Positions 46,245-54,769 of a stretch of DNA of 64,000 nt are shown one piece after another. The notes beneath the pieces are model-generated. The model made no database searches. It was not told the origin of the DNA and saw nothing but the letters and a program-made list of their open reading frames with translations. Source of the DNA: an uncultured Oscillospiraceae bacterium (GTDB taxonomy: Bacteria > Bacillota > Clostridia > Oscillospirales > Oscillospiraceae); the NCBI GenBank assembly GCA_947626085.1, contig CANQQU010000001.1, positions 1 through 64,000 of the forward strand. Reading direction: 5' to 3'. The position numbers and the translations under genes are program-made. The stretch's first letter is position 1. The number at the start of each line of letters is the position of its first letter.

Positions 46245-46356
46245 AATTGTTCCCTCCAAGTAAAGAATATCAGACAAAAAATACCGGCAAGACAGGGCTG
46301 TTTTGCCGCTTCTGACTAATTATAGCACGCCGGGGGAAAAATGGCAAATATTTTTA

Positions 46357-46384
46357 TTGAAAAACGGAAAATTCATGGTATAAT
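46357..46384 (+). promoter_or_regulatory. Promoter of fba
   Basis: TTGAAA-16-TATAAT. Confidence 0.55.
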
Positions 46385-46419
46385 ACCTTTTAGGAAAAAA
46401 TTGAAAGGAAGGATTTCCC

Positions 46420-47358
46420 ATGCCCCTAGTCACATCCAAAGAAATGTTTAAGAAGGCCTACGACGGCGGTTACGCCATCGGCGCTTTCAACGTCAACAAT
46501 ATGGAGATCGTCCAGGGCATCACCGAGGCCTGCCGGGAGGAAAAGGCCCCTGTGATCCTCCAGGTCTCCAAGGGCGCCCGGGCCTATGCCAACCACACCT
46601 ACCTGGTGAAGCTGGTGGAGGCCGCCGTGATCGAATGCCCCGAGATCCCCATCGTGCTCCATCTGGACCACGGTCCCGACTTCGAGACCTGCAAGAGCTG
46701 CATCGACGGCGGCTTTACCTCCGTCATGATCGACGCCTCCTCCAAGCCCTTCAAAGAGAATATTGAGATCACCCGCAAGGTGGTGGAGTACGCCCACGAC
46801 CACGGCGTGGTGGTGGAGGCCGAGCTGGGCACCCTGGCCGGCATCGAGGACGAGGTGAAGGTCTCCGCCGAGGATTCCTCCTACACCCACCCCGAAGAGG
46901 TGGAGGAATTTGTGTCCAAGACCGGCTGCGACTCCCTGGCCATCGCCATTGGCACCAGCCACGGCGCCTACAAGTTCAAGCCCGGCACCAAGCCCCAGCT
47001 CCGCTTCGACGTGCTGGAGGAGGTCTCCCGCCGTCTGCCCGGCTTCCCCATCGTGCTTCACGGTTCTTCTTCCGTGCCCCAGAATTATGTGGAGATGATC
47101 AATTCCCACGGCGGCAAGATGCCCGGCGCCATTGGCGTGCCGGAGGATCAGCTCCGCCACGCGGCTGAGCTGTCCGTGTGCAAGATCAACATCGACTCCG
47201 ATCTGCGGCTGGCCATGACCGGCACCATCCGGCAGTTCTTTGACGAGCATCCCGACAAGTTCGACCCCCGGGAGTACCTGAAGCCCGCCCGGGCCAACAT
47301 CAAGGAGCTGGTCCGCCACAAGCTCATCGACGTTCTCGGCTGCGCCGGAAAGGCGTAA
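46420..47358 (+). CDS. fba: Class II fructose-bisphosphate aldolase
   Basis: MPLVTSKEMFKKAYDGGYAIGAFNVNNMEI…VLHLDHGPDFETCK…VLHGSSSVPQ. Confidence 0.96.
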   Translation: MPLVTSKEMFKKAYDGGYAIGAFNVNNMEIVQGITEACREEKAPVILQVSKGARAYANHTYLVKLVEAAVIECPEIPIVLHLDHGPDFETCKSCIDGGFTSVMIDASSKPFKENIEITRKVVEYAHDHGVVVEAELGTLAGIEDEVKVSAEDSSYTHPEEVEEFVSKTGCDSLAIAIGTSHGAYKFKPGTKPQLRFDVLEEVSRRLPGFPIVLHGSSSVPQNYVEMINSHGGKMPGAIGVPEDQLRHAAELSVCKINIDSDLRLAMTGTIRQFFDEHPDKFDPREYLKPARANIKELVRHKLIDVLGCAGKA

Positions 47359-47452
47359 AAGAAAAACGCTGCGCCCCCGCCAAAAGCGGGGGCGTTGGAC
47401 TTCTTCAAGATTTGCCGGCGGGGCTACGAAAGCCCCGCCGGCCTTTGTGTCA

Positions 47453-48457
47453 TTAATACGTCCAGGGCACCTTCACGGGCGGCGTCTGCCGCGGCGCCTG
47501 CTCCGGCGGATGGTGCAGGGTCTCATAAGCCCGAGCCAGGGTGACGGTGACATAGTTTTTCGCCACGAGGATCAGCACCCCCTGCCCGATCAGGGACAGC
47601 CCGTAGAACAGATAGAAGGCCGCGTCCTGGGAGATCGGCAGCTGGATTCCCAGCAAAGGCAGAAGAAGATCCCCATAGGAAAGGGCCGTGAGCAGCGTTA
47701 GGGCCAGGTAGTACCACCAGAAGCTCAGGTCCAGCTTCAGAAGAGCCATCCGGCTGCCCCGGGTGATTCGGCTGCTGCGGCGCAGGGCGGAAAGGGCGCC
47801 GGCCTGTGGATCCTCCCACAGCGCGAACTCCGCCAACCGGAACCGGTAGAAAAAGGGCGCGCAGACCGCCAGATATACGATGAGGAAAATGCCCAGCATG
47901 GGGGCCATGGCCTGGGACACCGCCGCCTCCATGGCGTCCGTGATCTCAACGGAACCCGCCACGGCGGACTGGGAGGCCAGAGGCTCCAGCGCTTCCATCA
48001 GGGGCCGGGCCAGCGGGGTCATCAGATACAGGCTCATGCTGGGGTAGAAGCAGATCATCCCCAGGGCCAGGAAGATCAGGGCTTTGATCACCAGGAACCG
48101 GGCCGCCGGACCGACCCGGCGGATCCCCTGAAGCAGATCCTGTGGCGCGGCGTCCTCCCCCCGGGCCAGCTTCCAGGCCACAAACAGGTAGCCGATATTC
48201 CAGAAGGCCAGGAGGATCGATACCAGGGGCTGGATCAGCGCCTGGACCGAGGACAGGATCGAGCGGTACCCCATCCCGCTCAGCCCTCCGGTGCCGGCGA
48301 TCTGGCTCTGTAAAACGGCGTCTACCACCGTCAGCAGCAGCAGCGCGGCCACCGTGACCCCGGCGTGGATCCCGACCAGCCGCAAGGGCCTGCTCTGGGA
48401 CCGGGAAAGCGCTTCCTTTGCCTGGATTTTCAAATCCCGCCGATTGAATGTATCCAT
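47453..48457 (-). CDS. DUF975-like membrane protein
   Basis: MDTFNRRDLKIQAKEAL N-terminus and multiple TM segments. Confidence 0.75.
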   Translation of the reverse strand: MDTFNRRDLKIQAKEALSRSQSRPLRLVGIHAGVTVAALLLLTVVDAVLQSQIAGTGGLSGMGYRSILSSVQALIQPLVSILLAFWNIGYLFVAWKLARGEDAAPQDLLQGIRRVGPAARFLVIKALIFLALGMICFYPSMSLYLMTPLARPLMEALEPLASQSAVAGSVEITDAMEAAVSQAMAPMLGIFLIVYLAVCAPFFYRFRLAEFALWEDPQAGALSALRRSSRITRGSRMALLKLDLSFWWYYLALTLLTALSYGDLLLPLLGIQLPISQDAAFYLFYGLSLIGQGVLILVAKNYVTVTLARAYETLHHPPEQAPRQTPPVKVPWTY

Positions 48458-48552
48458 CGAGTTTCCTCTTTTCTGTCCACAACTATCTATGTTATAATCC
48501 AATTTCCGCAAAATAGCAAATGAAATTTTTGTTACACCCCAAAAAGGCTTTT

Positions 48553-48590
48553 CCCGCCGGTTTGACAATCCGGCGGGGGGCTGTTATAAT
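48553..48590 (+). promoter_or_regulatory. Promoter with embedded palindrome upstream of XRE regulator
   Basis: TTGACA-17-TATAAT at 48562-48590; CCCGCCGG-N9-CCGGCGGG brackets the -35. Confidence 0.65.
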
Positions 48591-48611
48591 GAAAAAAAGG
48601 GGGCGAAAACC

Positions 48612-49427
48612 GTGGAAACCATTGGACAGCGGCTGAAGGAGGCCAGATTGGCAGCGGGTCTGTCCCAGCGGCAGCTGGCGGGGGAATATCTGACCCGGAA
48701 TATGCTCTCCCTGATCGAAAACGGCTCCGCCACCCCCTCCCTGGACGCCCTGACCTATCTGGCGGCCAAGCTGGGCAAGCCGGTGAGCTACTTTTTGGAG
48801 GAGCAGACAGTGACCTCCCCCAATCAGGAGGCCATGGCCCAGGCCCGGGCGGCCTTTTCCCAAAAGGATCCCGCTGGGGTGCTGGCTGCGCTGGAGGAAT
48901 ACCGGGCCCCGGACGGGGTGTTCGACCAGGAGTATTACCTGCTCTCCGCCCTGTGCCGGATGGACCTGGCGGAGGCGGCGATCCGCCAGGGGCGGCGGCC
49001 CTATGCCGCCACGCTTTTGGAGCAGGCGGAGCGGGCGGGGCAGAGAAGCGATTATTTTAGTCCTTGGCGTGCCCAGCTCTGGTTGCTGACGGCCCGGGCC
49101 GACCCGGCGAGACTTCAGGAGGCGGCGGAGAAGCTCCCGGCTCTGGACCCGGCCCTGCTGGTACTGGCGGCGGCGGCCCTGGAGGCCGGAGACCCCGCGG
49201 GCTGCGGCAGGCTTTTGGACGCGGCGAAGGATCGGGAGAGCCCGGAATGGAGCTTTCTCCGGGGCAGGGCGTATCTGGCTCAGGAGGATTACGAACAGGC
49301 CCGGCCCTGCCTGGAGCGGGGGGAGGCCTTTTCCCCGGAGGCGGCGGCGCCTCTGCTGGAGCAGTGCTGCCGGGAGCTGGGGGACTACAAAATGGCCTAT
49401 TTTTACGCCTGCAAGCAGAAAAAATGA
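48612..49427 (+). CDS. XRE-family regulator with TPR-like C-terminal region
   Basis: GQRLKEARLAAGLSQRQLAGEYLTRNMLSLIENGSATPSLDALTYLAAKLGKPVSYFL; GTG start. Confidence 0.88.
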   Translation: METIGQRLKEARLAAGLSQRQLAGEYLTRNMLSLIENGSATPSLDALTYLAAKLGKPVSYFLEEQTVTSPNQEAMAQARAAFSQKDPAGVLAALEEYRAPDGVFDQEYYLLSALCRMDLAEAAIRQGRRPYAATLLEQAERAGQRSDYFSPWRAQLWLLTARADPARLQEAAEKLPALDPALLVLAAAALEAGDPAGCGRLLDAAKDRESPEWSFLRGRAYLAQEDYEQARPCLERGEAFSPEAAAPLLEQCCRELGDYKMAYFYACKQKK

Positions 49428-49454
49428 CCGAGGGTCTGGTACCCTCGGTCTTTA
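49426..49454. terminator. Bidirectional terminator between XRE and alr
   Basis: GACCGAGGG-tctggta-CCCTCGGTC-TTTATT. Confidence 0.7.
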
Positions 49455-50618
49455 TTCGTCCAAAAGATAGTGGACGGCGTGGACGGTCTTTCCCCCCTGG
49501 CGGTAGAGCCGGGGCACCCGGCGGCTGATGCCGCAGATAAACTCATAGTTGAAGCTGTCCGCCGCCGCGGCGATCTGCTCCACGGTGATCTCCCGGCCGC
49601 CATCCCGGCCCACCAGCACCACCGAATCGCCCACCTGGGTCTCGGGGATCGCGGTGACGTCTACCATCATCTGATCCATACACACCCGGCCCAGGATGGG
49701 GGCCTCTTTCCCATGGATCAGAACGTGGAATTTCCCGGAGAGGCTCCGCCGGTAGCCGTCGGCATAGCCCACCGGCACCGTGGCCACCAGGGTGGGGGCG
49801 GTGGTGACGTAGGCGCCGCCGTAGCTGATCTCCCGGCCCGGGGGTAGGAGCTTCACATGGCTCACCCGGCTGCGCCACTGGAGGGCGGGGGAGAGGGGCA
49901 GGTCCTGAGGGTCCACCTGGTCGCTGGGGTACAGACCATAGGTGACGATGCCGGAGCGCACCATCTCATAGTGCCGGGAAAAATTCATCAGCCCGGCGGA
50001 ATTGTCCAGATGCCGGATGGGAATACGCAGGCCCAAATCCCGCAGCCGGGCGTCAAATTCGTCAAACAGAGCCGCCTGGGCCTGGGACCGGGTGAGGTCC
50101 GCCCCGTCGGCGGTGGCAAAGTGGCTGAACAGCCCCTCCGCTCGGAGTCCGGGCAGGGCGGCGATTTGAACGCAGGTTTCCGCCGCCTCTTGGGTGGCCT
50201 GGAAGCCGATCCGGCTCATGCCGGTGTCCACGGCGAAGTGGAAGGGCGCGGTTTTTCCCTGGCGTACCGCTTCGGCGGACAGGGCCAGGGCGTCCTCCCA
50301 GGAAAAGAGGGCGGGCCGAATGTCCTGGGACACCAGGGCGGGGTAGGCGGTGACGGGGGTGTGGCCCAGAATGAGAATGGGGATTTTGATCCCCGCCTGG
50401 CGCAGCTCCAGGGCCTCCAAAATGGAGGAGACCCCGAAAAAGGCGCACCGGTCCTCCAAATATCGGGCGATTTGAATGGCCCCGTGGCCATAGGCGTCGG
50501 CCTTGACCACCGCCATCACCGGCACGCCGGTTTTTTTCGCCACCGCGTCGATGTTTTTCCCCACGGCGTCTAAGTCGATGGTCACATAGGTGCTGTCAAA
50601 TTCCGCGAGACGGCTCAA
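49452..50618 (-). CDS. alr: Alanine racemase
   Basis: FDSTYVTIDLDAVGKNIDAVAKKTGVPVMAVVKADAYGHG…. Confidence 0.95.
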   Translation of the reverse strand: MSRLAEFDSTYVTIDLDAVGKNIDAVAKKTGVPVMAVVKADAYGHGAIQIARYLEDRCAFFGVSSILEALELRQAGIKIPILILGHTPVTAYPALVSQDIRPALFSWEDALALSAEAVRQGKTAPFHFAVDTGMSRIGFQATQEAAETCVQIAALPGLRAEGLFSHFATADGADLTRSQAQAALFDEFDARLRDLGLRIPIRHLDNSAGLMNFSRHYEMVRSGIVTYGLYPSDQVDPQDLPLSPALQWRSRVSHVKLLPPGREISYGGAYVTTAPTLVATVPVGYADGYRRSLSGKFHVLIHGKEAPILGRVCMDQMMVDVTAIPETQVGDSVVLVGRDGGREITVEQIAAAADSFNYEFICGISRRVPRLYRQGGKTVHAVHYLLDE

Positions 50619-51250
50619 ACACTCTTCGCTCCTTTCTGGGCCATCTCCTCCTCCAGACGGGACAGGAGCAGGTTGACGGCAAAATACATGGTTTCATATT
50701 TGATGTACATCAGGGCGTTTTCGTCCCAGAGCCAATAGAGCCGGGGCGCGAACTCCTCGTCTCCCCGCCAGAATTGCAGGCAGACCTCCAGGCCCAAAAG
50801 CAGGGGAAGGGCGTAGCTCACGTCCGCCCCGGGCAGCGGTTTGCCGCCCAGGGTCCGGCAGGCCTGGGCCAGTCCCGCCGGGTCCCGGTCAAAGGCCAGG
50901 GCTTCCCTTGTGGGCCGATCCTCCAGCAGGGTGCGGTGGAACTGAAGGCCGAAATTCTGCATACTCTTCCACCGGCCGGAGAGAAACCGTCCTTCCTTGG
51001 CGTCGCAGATCACATCCAGGGCGGTCATGACCTCGCTGTGACTGTTGCCGTCCCGCCAGAGGCCGGCTACCATCTTTTCCAGCGCTCCATCTCTCCGGCG
51101 GAGCCGGTAGGGCCGGGCGGCCATGGTAAAATAAAGGTAGGTTTCGTCGTGGGCCAGGGAAAATTTCCGGATCAGCGCCTCCTGGTCGTAGTTTTGAAAA
51201 TAGGCCTGGGCGGCCTGCGCCTGAAGGGCGTAATTGTCCCGATGTTCCAT
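50615..51250 (-). CDS. DUF3786 protein (copy 1)
   Basis: …VCLQFWRGDEEFAPRLYWLWDENALMYIKYETMYFAVNLLL; similar to copy at 61681-62289. Confidence 0.65.
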   Translation of the reverse strand: MEHRDNYALQAQAAQAYFQNYDQEALIRKFSLAHDETYLYFTMAARPYRLRRRDGALEKMVAGLWRDGNSHSEVMTALDVICDAKEGRFLSGRWKSMQNFGLQFHRTLLEDRPTREALAFDRDPAGLAQACRTLGGKPLPGADVSYALPLLLGLEVCLQFWRGDEEFAPRLYWLWDENALMYIKYETMYFAVNLLLSRLEEEMAQKGAKSV

Positions 51251-51259
51251 TTTATCCCC

Positions 51260-51922
51260 CTAAACCGGCTGGGCGGCGGGCTTTTTCCGCCCGTAGACCA
51301 GGGCGTACCCGGCGGCGCAGACCACCAGGGCCCAGAACACATCCACCGCGCTGTGCTGCTTGACGAACACCGTGGACACGGAGATCAGCGCCGACATGGC
51401 AAAGAAGCTCACCTTCCAGAAGAGGTTCCGGAACCGAGGGGTGTCCCAGGCGGCGAAGGCCACGGCAAAGGAACCGATGCAGTGCAGAGAGGGGCAGACG
51501 TTGGTGTTGGTGTCGAACTCGTAAAAGGCGATGGTCAGCCGGGTGAGGAAATTGTCCCGGGGGAAGACCGTGGGCCGGAGATTCTGACAGGTGGGGTAGA
51601 TCAGATAGACCAGCAGGGTCACACCGTAGGTGGCGATGATGAAGTACATGAATCGCCGGAATGCGGCGGCGTCGTACAGCGCCAGATAGATCAGCATCCC
51701 CGGGATGTAGAGAAACCAGATCAGGTAGGGGATCAAAAACCACTCGTTGAAGGGGATCAGATTGTCCAGCGGACACCACACCGGGTGGCAGGCCGCCAGG
51801 GGCCGAAGCTGCTCCACCGCGGCGAACAGGATGCCGTGGACCGGCCAATAAAGGGCGGGCAGCAGATGGTTAAATTCAGGAGAGGTGAGATTGGAAAGCC
51901 GCAGCCTTCGGTAATCCACCAT
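51260..51922 (-). CDS. PAP2-family membrane phosphatase
   Basis: CPSLHCIGSFAVAFAAWDT…FVKQHSAVDVFWALVV. Confidence 0.85.
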   Translation of the reverse strand: MVDYRRLRLSNLTSPEFNHLLPALYWPVHGILFAAVEQLRPLAACHPVWCPLDNLIPFNEWFLIPYLIWFLYIPGMLIYLALYDAAAFRRFMYFIIATYGVTLLVYLIYPTCQNLRPTVFPRDNFLTRLTIAFYEFDTNTNVCPSLHCIGSFAVAFAAWDTPRFRNLFWKVSFFAMSALISVSTVFVKQHSAVDVFWALVVCAAGYALVYGRKKPAAQPV

Positions 51923-52035
51923 AGGGGGCTCCTCCTTTCTATGGAATATATACAAAATACCCCGAATGGGCTTGTTTGTCAATAGGAAATCCGATTTCCG
52001 CCCCCGGCTTGGTGCCGGGGGCGTTGATTGATCGT

Positions 52036-53208
52036 TTAAGCGGCCCGCTGACCAGCGCCAATGTGGGTCATGGGATGCCATGCCTTAGGCGCGGACACCA
52101 GAGAAATGATATGCAGCGGGTACCAGGAGGCGACAAAGATGGGGTACAGCGCGATGGTTTTCCACATCCGCCGGGGGCTCCGCCCTGCCGCTACACACAG
52201 AAACAGAGCGGTAAAGGTGGCGCCTGCCCAGAAGCCTGCCAGGCCAATGCCCAGCGCGGCCAGAGCCGCCAGAGGCTCCATGTGAAGTAGCCCCCAGCAC
52301 ACCGGCAGCAGGGCCAGCAGCTGCAAATAGATCCGGGAGAGGAACACGGCAAAGTCCCACTGCAGCGGCCCCCAGGTTTTCAGCAGGGAAGGGATGTACC
52401 GCCGGGCCACGTCCTGAAGCCCGGCGCTCCAGCGGCGGCGCTGCCGGAGAGAGGCGGCGAAGGAGGTGGGCTCCTCGTCATAGTGAACGGCGTCGGGGAC
52501 GTAGCGCACCCGCACCCCGTTTTTGGCGCAGATGGCGGCAAATTCCGCATCCTCGGCCAGGCTCCGGGTGTTCCAGCCCCCCAGCCGTTGAAGCAGCTGG
52601 TCCGTCACCATGAAGCCGGTGCCTACCAGCTTGCTGCTCAGACCCAGCCGCTCCCGGGGACGGGAGTAGAGCAGATTGGCGTTGGAAAAATGCAGCTCGT
52701 AGCACCCGGCTACCCAATTGTCATAGGGATTGGAGGCGACGATCCGGCCCTTGGCGGCCTGGGCCCCGGCTACATACGCGTCGTTCATTCGGGCCAGGAA
52801 GCCCGGGGCCACCAGATTGTCCGCGTCAAAGACGCAGTAGGCGTCGTATTTTCCCATCAGGTGGGCGAAGGCCTGGTGCAGCACCTCGCCCTTGCTCCGA
52901 ACCGGCCCCCGGCAGCGGAAAATCCGGGCGCCCGCTCTCCGGGCGGCTTCCTCGGTGTGGTCCGTGCAGTTGTTGGGCAGCACATACACATCGAACAGCT
53001 CCCGGGGATAGTCTTGCCGGAGAAGGCTCCGGACACTGTCCCCGATCACCGCTTCCTCGTTCCGGGCAGGCAAAAGCACGGCGAACCGAGCCTTGGGCGG
53101 GGCGGTGGGGAACCGGCGGCGGGGCAGCAGGAAAAAGGCGCCTACCAAGGCGGTGTACACCGCGAAGAGCTTGAGGACCAGCGATAAGATGTCCATCAAA
53201 ATATTCAT
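52036..53208 (-). CDS. Family 2 glycosyltransferase, membrane-associated
   Basis: FAVLLPARNEEAVIGDSVRSLLRQDYPRELFDVYVLPNNCTD…YCVFDADNLVAPGFLARMN…QRRRWSAGLQD. Confidence 0.9.
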   Translation of the reverse strand: MNILMDILSLVLKLFAVYTALVGAFFLLPRRRFPTAPPKARFAVLLPARNEEAVIGDSVRSLLRQDYPRELFDVYVLPNNCTDHTEEAARRAGARIFRCRGPVRSKGEVLHQAFAHLMGKYDAYCVFDADNLVAPGFLARMNDAYVAGAQAAKGRIVASNPYDNWVAGCYELHFSNANLLYSRPRERLGLSSKLVGTGFMVTDQLLQRLGGWNTRSLAEDAEFAAICAKNGVRVRYVPDAVHYDEEPTSFAASLRQRRRWSAGLQDVARRYIPSLLKTWGPLQWDFAVFLSRIYLQLLALLPVCWGLLHMEPLAALAALGIGLAGFWAGATFTALFLCVAAGRSPRRMWKTIALYPIFVASWYPLHIISLVSAPKAWHPMTHIGAGQRAA

Positions 53209-53300
53209 AACGATCCCTCCCATTGCTGGGAGTATTTTATCAAAAAGGGATTTAAGAAAAAAGTAGGAAAAGGTTTAAGATTTGTTTAAGACCGGATTTT

Positions 53301-53855
53301 TTATTCCATTACGGTGCCATCCGGGTGGAACAGGGGCAGCTTCTCCAGGTAGATGAGGTCGGGCCGGTCCTGGGCGTCGCCCTCGGCCAGAATGGCCATC
53401 CGTCCGGCAATGATGCCCCCGGCCTTCTCCACCAGGGCCTCCAGCGCGGCCAGGCTCTCGCCGGTGGAGATCACATCGTCCACGATGAGGATCTTCTTGC
53501 CCTTCATCAGGGCGGCGTCGGCGGTGTCCAGGTACAGGTGCTGCTCCTTGGCGGTGGTGATGGAGTGAACGGTGGACTCAAACACCCCGGTCATGTACAG
53601 CTTGGGACCCTTCCGGGCCAGGAAATACTTCTTCGCCCCACTCTGCCGGGCCATCTCGTGGATCAGGGGGATGCCCTTGGCCTCGGCGGTGATCAGGTAG
53701 TCGTACTCCGGGGCCCGCTTCAGCAGCTCCCGGGCGCAGGCCACGGTCAGCTCCGCGTCCCCGAAGATCACAAAGCCGGCGATGGACAGATGCTCATTGA
53801 CCGGGCAGATGGGAAGCTCCCGGCGCAGCCCGGCGACAGTCATAGGATATACCAT
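53301..53855 (-). CDS. Adenine/xanthine phosphoribosyltransferase-like protein
   Basis: PRPP motif KILIVDDVISTGESLAALEALVEKAGG; YDYLITAEAKGIPL. Confidence 0.88.
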   Translation of the reverse strand: MVYPMTVAGLRRELPICPVNEHLSIAGFVIFGDAELTVACARELLKRAPEYDYLITAEAKGIPLIHEMARQSGAKKYFLARKGPKLYMTGVFESTVHSITTAKEQHLYLDTADAALMKGKKILIVDDVISTGESLAALEALVEKAGGIIAGRMAILAEGDAQDRPDLIYLEKLPLFHPDGTVME

Positions 53856-53892
53856 AGTAATTGCGCTCCTTTTTTCTATTCTAACATGGTCA

Positions 53893-53920
53893 ATTATACA
53901 TCGTCAGATGAAAATGTCAA
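53893..53920 (-). promoter_or_regulatory. Promoter of the phosphoribosyltransferase gene
   Basis: Minus strand TTGACA-16-TATAAT. Confidence 0.65.
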
Positions 53921-53932
53921 GGCGTAAAGCAC

Positions 53933-53961
53933 TTGACAGGATGGTGAAACGCTGCTATAAT
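53933..53961 (+). promoter_or_regulatory. Consensus promoter of candidate antitoxin RNA
   Basis: TTGACA-17-TATAAT. Confidence 0.75.
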
Positions 53962-53967
53962 AAGCAT

Positions 53968-54058
53968 AGAAAGGTGCTGCCGGCAGACGGTCAGCCCCCG
54001 GTATTGGTTAGAAGCAACCGCGCACCGTTGGCGAATTGGGGCGGTTGCTTCTTATCAT
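53968..54058 (+). ncRNA. Candidate antisense antitoxin RNA ending in shared terminator
   Basis: From predicted TSS to hairpin AGAAGCAACCGC…GCGGTTGCTTCT; no convincing ORF. Confidence 0.5.
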
Positions 54059-54132
54059 TTCATCAGCTGAATAAACAGGTTGATGATGCCGATGATCACA
54101 AGACAGAATGTAAGTACTTCCATCGTTGTCAT
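54055..54132 (-). CDS. Candidate type I (holin-like) toxin peptide MTTMEVLTFCLVIIGIINLFIQLMK
   Basis: 25-aa hydrophobic peptide with its own consensus promoter and a GC hairpin adjoining the start codon. Confidence 0.6.
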   Translation of the reverse strand: MTTMEVLTFCLVIIGIINLFIQLMK

Positions 54133-54241
54133 GGCCAGCCCCCCTTTCTGAAACAGGGGGGCAAGAAGCTCCCCCTGCATTTCGGGGGAAAACCGCCTAC
54201 CGTTATACTGGCAGCACCTGGTTCCTTGCGGAACCGGGTGT

Positions 54242-54270
54242 ATTTTATCATTTTTTGCCTGCGCTGTCAA
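54242..54270 (-). promoter_or_regulatory. Consensus promoter of candidate toxin mRNA
   Basis: Minus strand TTGACA-17-TAAAAT. Confidence 0.75.
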
Positions 54271-54488
54271 GAATAGGCTATTTCTTTTTGGCGCAGGCCC
54301 TTCAAGGATGATCCCCGCAGCCGTTTGGCTGCGGGGACCCGCGCGTTGTGATTTTTAGGAAAGAAGAGAGGTAGAAAAGAGAACCAACGTAGAAGCCAGG
54401 CGGCTCACGGCTTCCGCCGGACTTCATGGTTATAGATTAGCGGAAGCCTTTGAACGGGTCATGACGGTAATGAAAACAATCCGTGAAT

Positions 54489-54516
54489 TTTAGGTGACGG
54501 AAATCGAACCCACGTC
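54489..54516 (-). repeat. 28-bp T-arm-like repeat, copy A
   Basis: Reverse complement is exactly gacgtgggttcgatttccgtcacctaaa, identical to 61602-61629. Confidence 0.9.
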
Positions 54517-54744
54517 GGTTTCCGGCGGGTCATTTCCGCCCAGTCTTCACAAAAGCCCTTGGAAATACATAGCCAGTATTCCCTGCGGCCTTTTGCTTGC
54601 CTGAACGAAAATTACCTCGCCGGAAACTGCGTAGCACTTTGCGGGGAGCAATTTTTGGATGATTTTGCCCGCAGAGGAGGAAGCCTTGCTGTCGCAAGGC
54701 GACGACGATAAGGGGAAAAGCGCCGAAAAGAGCCCCCACAAAGC

Positions 54745-54768
54745 GGCGTGGATTCGACTCCCGTCGCC
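54745..54768 (+). repeat. Diverged T-arm-like repeat, copy C
   Basis: ggcgtggattcgactcccgtcgcc; 20/25 positions match copy A in inverted orientation (by eye). Confidence 0.55.
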
Positions 54769-54769
54769 T

